From: Terrimesophilobacter sp036833635
GTDB lineage: Bacteria > Actinomycetota > Actinomycetes > Actinomycetales > Microbacteriaceae
Direction of reading: 5' to 3'
Assembly: GCA_036833635.1 (NCBI GenBank)
Contig: DAITPJ010000104.1
Span: 1 to 6,444, forward strand
DNA length: 6,444 bases
How positions within the stretch are numbered: the first letter of the stretch is position 1; every line of letters starts with the position of its first letter. The position numbers and the translations under genes are program-made. The notes beneath the pieces were generated by a model, which saw nothing but the letters and a program-made list of their open reading frames with translations, was not told the DNA's origin and searched no databases. Of this stretch, positions 5,468 to 6,444 are shown piece after piece.

Positions 5468-6444
5468 CTACCAGTCGTGCACGGTGCCGTCGGCGAGCCG
5501 GTTGTACGGCAGGTACGCCTGCTCGTACGGGTACTTCCCCGCCTCGTCCTGGTTGAGTTCGACGCCGAGGCCCGGCTTGTCGCCAGGGTGCAGCAACCCG
5601 TTCCGCCAGCTGTAGGACTGCTCGAACACGGCATCCGTCTTCGCCCCGTGCTTCATGTACTCCTGAATGCCGAAATTGTGGATCGCAAGCCCGAGATGCA
5701 TCGCGGCGGCCATCCCGACCGGCGAGACGTCGGTCGGCCCGTGCATGCCGGACTTGATCTGGTACATCGCGGCGTAGTCGAGGGTCTTCTTGAGGGCCGT
5801 GATACCCCCCATGTGGGTCACCGCACCGCGCACGTAGTCGATGAGCTGCTCGCGGATGATGTCCTTGAAGTCCCACACGGTGTTGAAGATCTCGCCTATC
5901 GCGAGGGGCGTCGTCGTGTGTTGCCGCACGAGTCGCAACGCCTCCTGGTTCTCCGCCGGAGTGCAGTCCTCGAGCCAGAAGAGGTCGTACGGTTCGAGGG
6001 ACTTGCCGAGCTGCGCTGCCTGGATCGGGGTCATCCTGTGGTGCCCGTCATGGAGCAGCGGCAGTTCGGGTCCGAACTCATTGCGCACCGCCTCGAACAC
6101 CGTGGGGATGTGGCGAAGGTACGAGCGCGTGTCCCAGTCCTCCTCCTGCGGCAAGGCTCCGCGCACCGCCGGCTCGTGGTCGTAGCGCGTGCCGAGTGCA
6201 ACGGCGGCGTCGTTCGAGGCGATCCCGTAGATCGCCTTGAGCCCTGGGACGCCCGTCTGCACGCGGATCGACCGGAAGCCCTGCTCGAGGTGGTCGCGAA
6301 CCGAGTCGAAGATCTCGGGAAGCTCTTTTCCGGATGCGTGACCATAGGCCATGAGGCCGTTACGGCTTGCGCCGCCGAGCAGCTGGTACACGGGCATGCC
6401 GGCGGCCTTGCCCTTGATGTCCCAGAGCGCCATGTCGACGGCGG
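5468..6444 (-). CDS. manD: ManD-subgroup sugar acid dehydratase (D-mannonate/D-gluconate), N-terminus outside window
   Basis: Enolase-superfamily enzymes of this subgroup dehydrate D-mannonate and/or D-gluconate to 2-keto-3-deoxygluconate using Mg2+. The 324 visible residues begin at AVDMALWDIKGK, so roughly 87 N-terminal residues are missing. Numbering from Met at 6433, the metal ligands are Asp129, Glu155 and Glu181 (LLHDGHH, WLEDCTPAEN, IGEIFN), spaced 26 and 26 as in ManD of Novosphingobium aromaticivorans (210, 236, 262). Arg57, Tyr69, His131, Arg202, His231 and Glu258 match its Arg147, Tyr159, His212, Arg283, His312 and Glu339. The product ends ADGTVHDW, like the family. About nine extra residues lie between Tyr69 and Asp129. 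HGPTD has Pro at the position I recall as Pro in low-efficiency mannonate and gluconate dehydratases. RspA is the E. coli relative. Confidence 0.9.
   Translation of the reverse strand, partial: AVDMALWDIKGKAAGMPVYQLLGGASRNGLMAYGHASGKELPEIFDSVRDHLEQGFRSIRVQTGVPGLKAIYGIASNDAAVALGTRYDHEPAVRGALPQEEDWDTRSYLRHIPTVFEAVRNEFGPELPLLHDGHHRMTPIQAAQLGKSLEPYDLFWLEDCTPAENQEALRLVRQHTTTPLAIGEIFNTVWDFKDIIREQLIDYVRGAVTHMGGITALKKTLDYAAMYQIKSGMHGPTDVSPVGMAAAMHLGLAIHNFGIQEYMKHGAKTDAVFEQSYSWRNGLLHPGDKPGLGVELNQDEAGKYPYEQAYLPYNRLADGTVHDW

Noticed and set aside
5440..5634. An earlier ATG (5634) as the start of the gluconokinase
   Set aside because: It would lie inside the ManD-like gene and add 65 residues with no family resemblance. 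The P-loop belongs near the N-terminus, as given by GTG 5439.

Overview
The window is gene-dense, G+C-rich chromosomal DNA, and every gene lies on the minus strand. Protein sequences, codon use and gene order (rplY-pth-mfd) point to a high-GC actinobacterium. The very frequent GGATGC/GCATCC word and the GGTTTCGATACG...CTACTCAACC palindromic repeat suggest the family Microbacteriaceae. That family assignment rests on recalled patterns, not a database search.

In the direction of transcription (high to low coordinates), the first block is a sugar-acid and cofactor operon. It begins with an enolase-superfamily dehydratase of the D-mannonate dehydratase (ManD) subgroup, whose first ~87 residues lie outside the window (5468-6444). 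A GntK-type gluconokinase follows (4942-5439), then ammonia-dependent NAD+ synthetase nadE (4111-4932). Gaps of 28 and 9 nt suggest one transcript. After a 245-bp gap with no clear terminator comes a housekeeping block: ribosomal protein L25/CTC rplY (3164-3865), peptidyl-tRNA hydrolase pth (2564-3151) and transcription-repair coupling factor mfd (2554 down to the window edge, C-terminus missing). Gaps of 12 and 9 nt again suggest co-transcription. This block serves the ribosome's 5S rRNA region, recycling of peptidyl-tRNA, and removal of stalled RNA polymerase at DNA lesions.

The most unusual feature is inside mfd. A 114-bp nearly perfect inverted repeat (1349-1462; 50-bp arms, 14-bp spacer) reads in frame without a stop and adds 38 residues between the UvrB-like N-terminal module and the RNA polymerase-interacting domain. 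Each arm resembles a REP unit: a GTAG tetranucleotide followed by a short hairpin. The two hairpin stems differ in sequence but both still pair, which suggests selection on structure. Other points of interest are the Pro-type active site and longer loop of the ManD-like enzyme beside a gluconokinase, a hairpin abutting the rplY ribosome-binding site, rare codons at the start of mfd, and the GGATGC word itself. No RNA genes, CRISPR arrays, transposase genes or phage genes were seen.
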